A stretch of 64,000 nt of DNA, from the NCBI RefSeq assembly GCF_001659605.2, contig NC_035178.2:1158159-1222158 (forward strand), written 5' to 3'. Positions 63,318 through 64,000 of the stretch are shown piece after piece. Source of the DNA: Manihot esculenta. Taxonomy: Eukaryota; Streptophyta; Magnoliopsida; Malpighiales; Euphorbiaceae. The stretch's first letter is position 1; each line of letters opens with the position of its first letter. Both the position numbers and the translations under genes were made by a program. A model generated the notes under the pieces. It saw nothing but the letters and a program-made list of their open reading frames with translations. It did not search any database and was not told where the DNA came from.

Positions 63318-64000
63318 GATGCTCGTTTGGCTTTCCCTTTTTCAGCGCTGTTGACCATGTTTGATGCCTTTATCCAATATCATATTTTATTATTATTTCC
63401 TTTTTCCAAATTTTGCGTTATGTCAGAATTAGGAGTTTTTAACTTTAGGACATTCATGTGTAACCCTGTAGACTAATCTTTGTAGCTTGAAACTGTTGCC
63501 TCGAGGAATTCTAGGTTTAGTGTGTTGCATGAAGCCTTGAGCAATTGTAACTGTTTTTATTTGTTCTGAGCAGTGCATTCTTTTATTTTTCTGTTTGGGC
63601 CCACTTTGGTAATCTAGTGCTTGATTATGTGCCTTTTTTATGATATTAATCAATGCTTGGTTCTATTACATTCTCTCTCCCAAAGGCAATGCACTATATT
63701 AGTCAAAAGCTCAAGTAAATTGGTGAAGAAAGAGAGCCCCTTCTGATATTCAGCCTACAAGTTGAATATATGTCCGCTAGGAAATAAAATGATCCCATGC
63801 TTTGCGACAACTCTAACTTGGGTAATGAATGCTATGTCTCCAACCAACTAGGTGGCATGACTCGTTAGGTAAAACGGAAGGTGAATAAAACATTTAAACA
63901 GAAGGGCAGGTGTGGGGAGATGCACTCTTTTTTATTCGTAACAGAATAAGCATTTTTTTTTTATTCGTAACAGAATATGGCAAAACTATATTGTTGAAGA
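63318..64000. other. Alba 3' UTR and right-hand spacer
   Basis: T-rich 3' UTR to about 63650, then a spacer with no gene recognised. Near the right edge, a 20-base TTTTTTATTCGTAACAGAAT-like segment occurs twice (about 63928 and 63957). Confidence 0.5.

Overview
The window reads as nuclear DNA of a flowering plant, and of a eudicot in particular. The genes have many exons and short GT-AG introns, the spacers are very AT-rich, and the protein families are plant-specific: PLD-delta, sterol methyltransferase 2, calcium-dependent kinase, ATL and NIP RING fingers, and Alba-RGG. Gene order resembles the Arabidopsis chromosome 1 blocks At1g76010-At1g76090 and At1g20220-At1g20330. That comparison is from memory. 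A woody rosid, perhaps Malpighiales, is only a guess.

Layout, left to right. 1-349 (-): first exon of a phospholipase D delta, cut by the window edge. 1739-7237 (-): a 14-exon MFS transporter of the HIAT1/tetracycline-resistance-like family. 11121-12203 (+): intronless SMT2-type sterol methyltransferase. 14099-17575 (+): a decayed CDSP32 thioredoxin gene, cut in two by a decayed LTR retrotransposon. 18244-18996 (-): syringolide-induced 14-1-1-like protein. 23227-25901 (+): prolyl 4-hydroxylase. 29654-34394 (+): V-ATPase subunit B, 488 aa, 14 coding exons. 35057-36828 (-): NEP1-interacting-like RING-H2 protein. 38072-43950 (-): a full-length but inactivated chromodomain Ty3/gypsy retrotransposon. 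44511-48016 (+): calcium-dependent protein kinase, CPK29-like. 49071-51123 (-): nucleoredoxin. 55709-56158 (-): ATL-type RING-H2 protein. 56830-57252 (-): RNase H-like relic. 57290-59740 (+): fragment of a gypsy-type element with a broken gag-like gene. 60377-63317 (+): Alba/RGG nucleic-acid-binding protein.

The genes do not form an operon or a single pathway. They are ordinary housekeeping, signalling and membrane genes in a conserved block that transposons have since entered. For the multi-exon genes, the exon lengths and phases add up to uninterrupted reading frames of family-typical length, which is the main support for the models. I found no sign of a new biological system. The best points for follow-up are the CDSP32 pseudogene at its apparent ancestral locus, a GC-AG intron in the nucleoredoxin gene together with its degenerate active sites, transition-only divergence between the gypsy LTRs, and a 17-bp palindrome upstream of the sterol methyltransferase.
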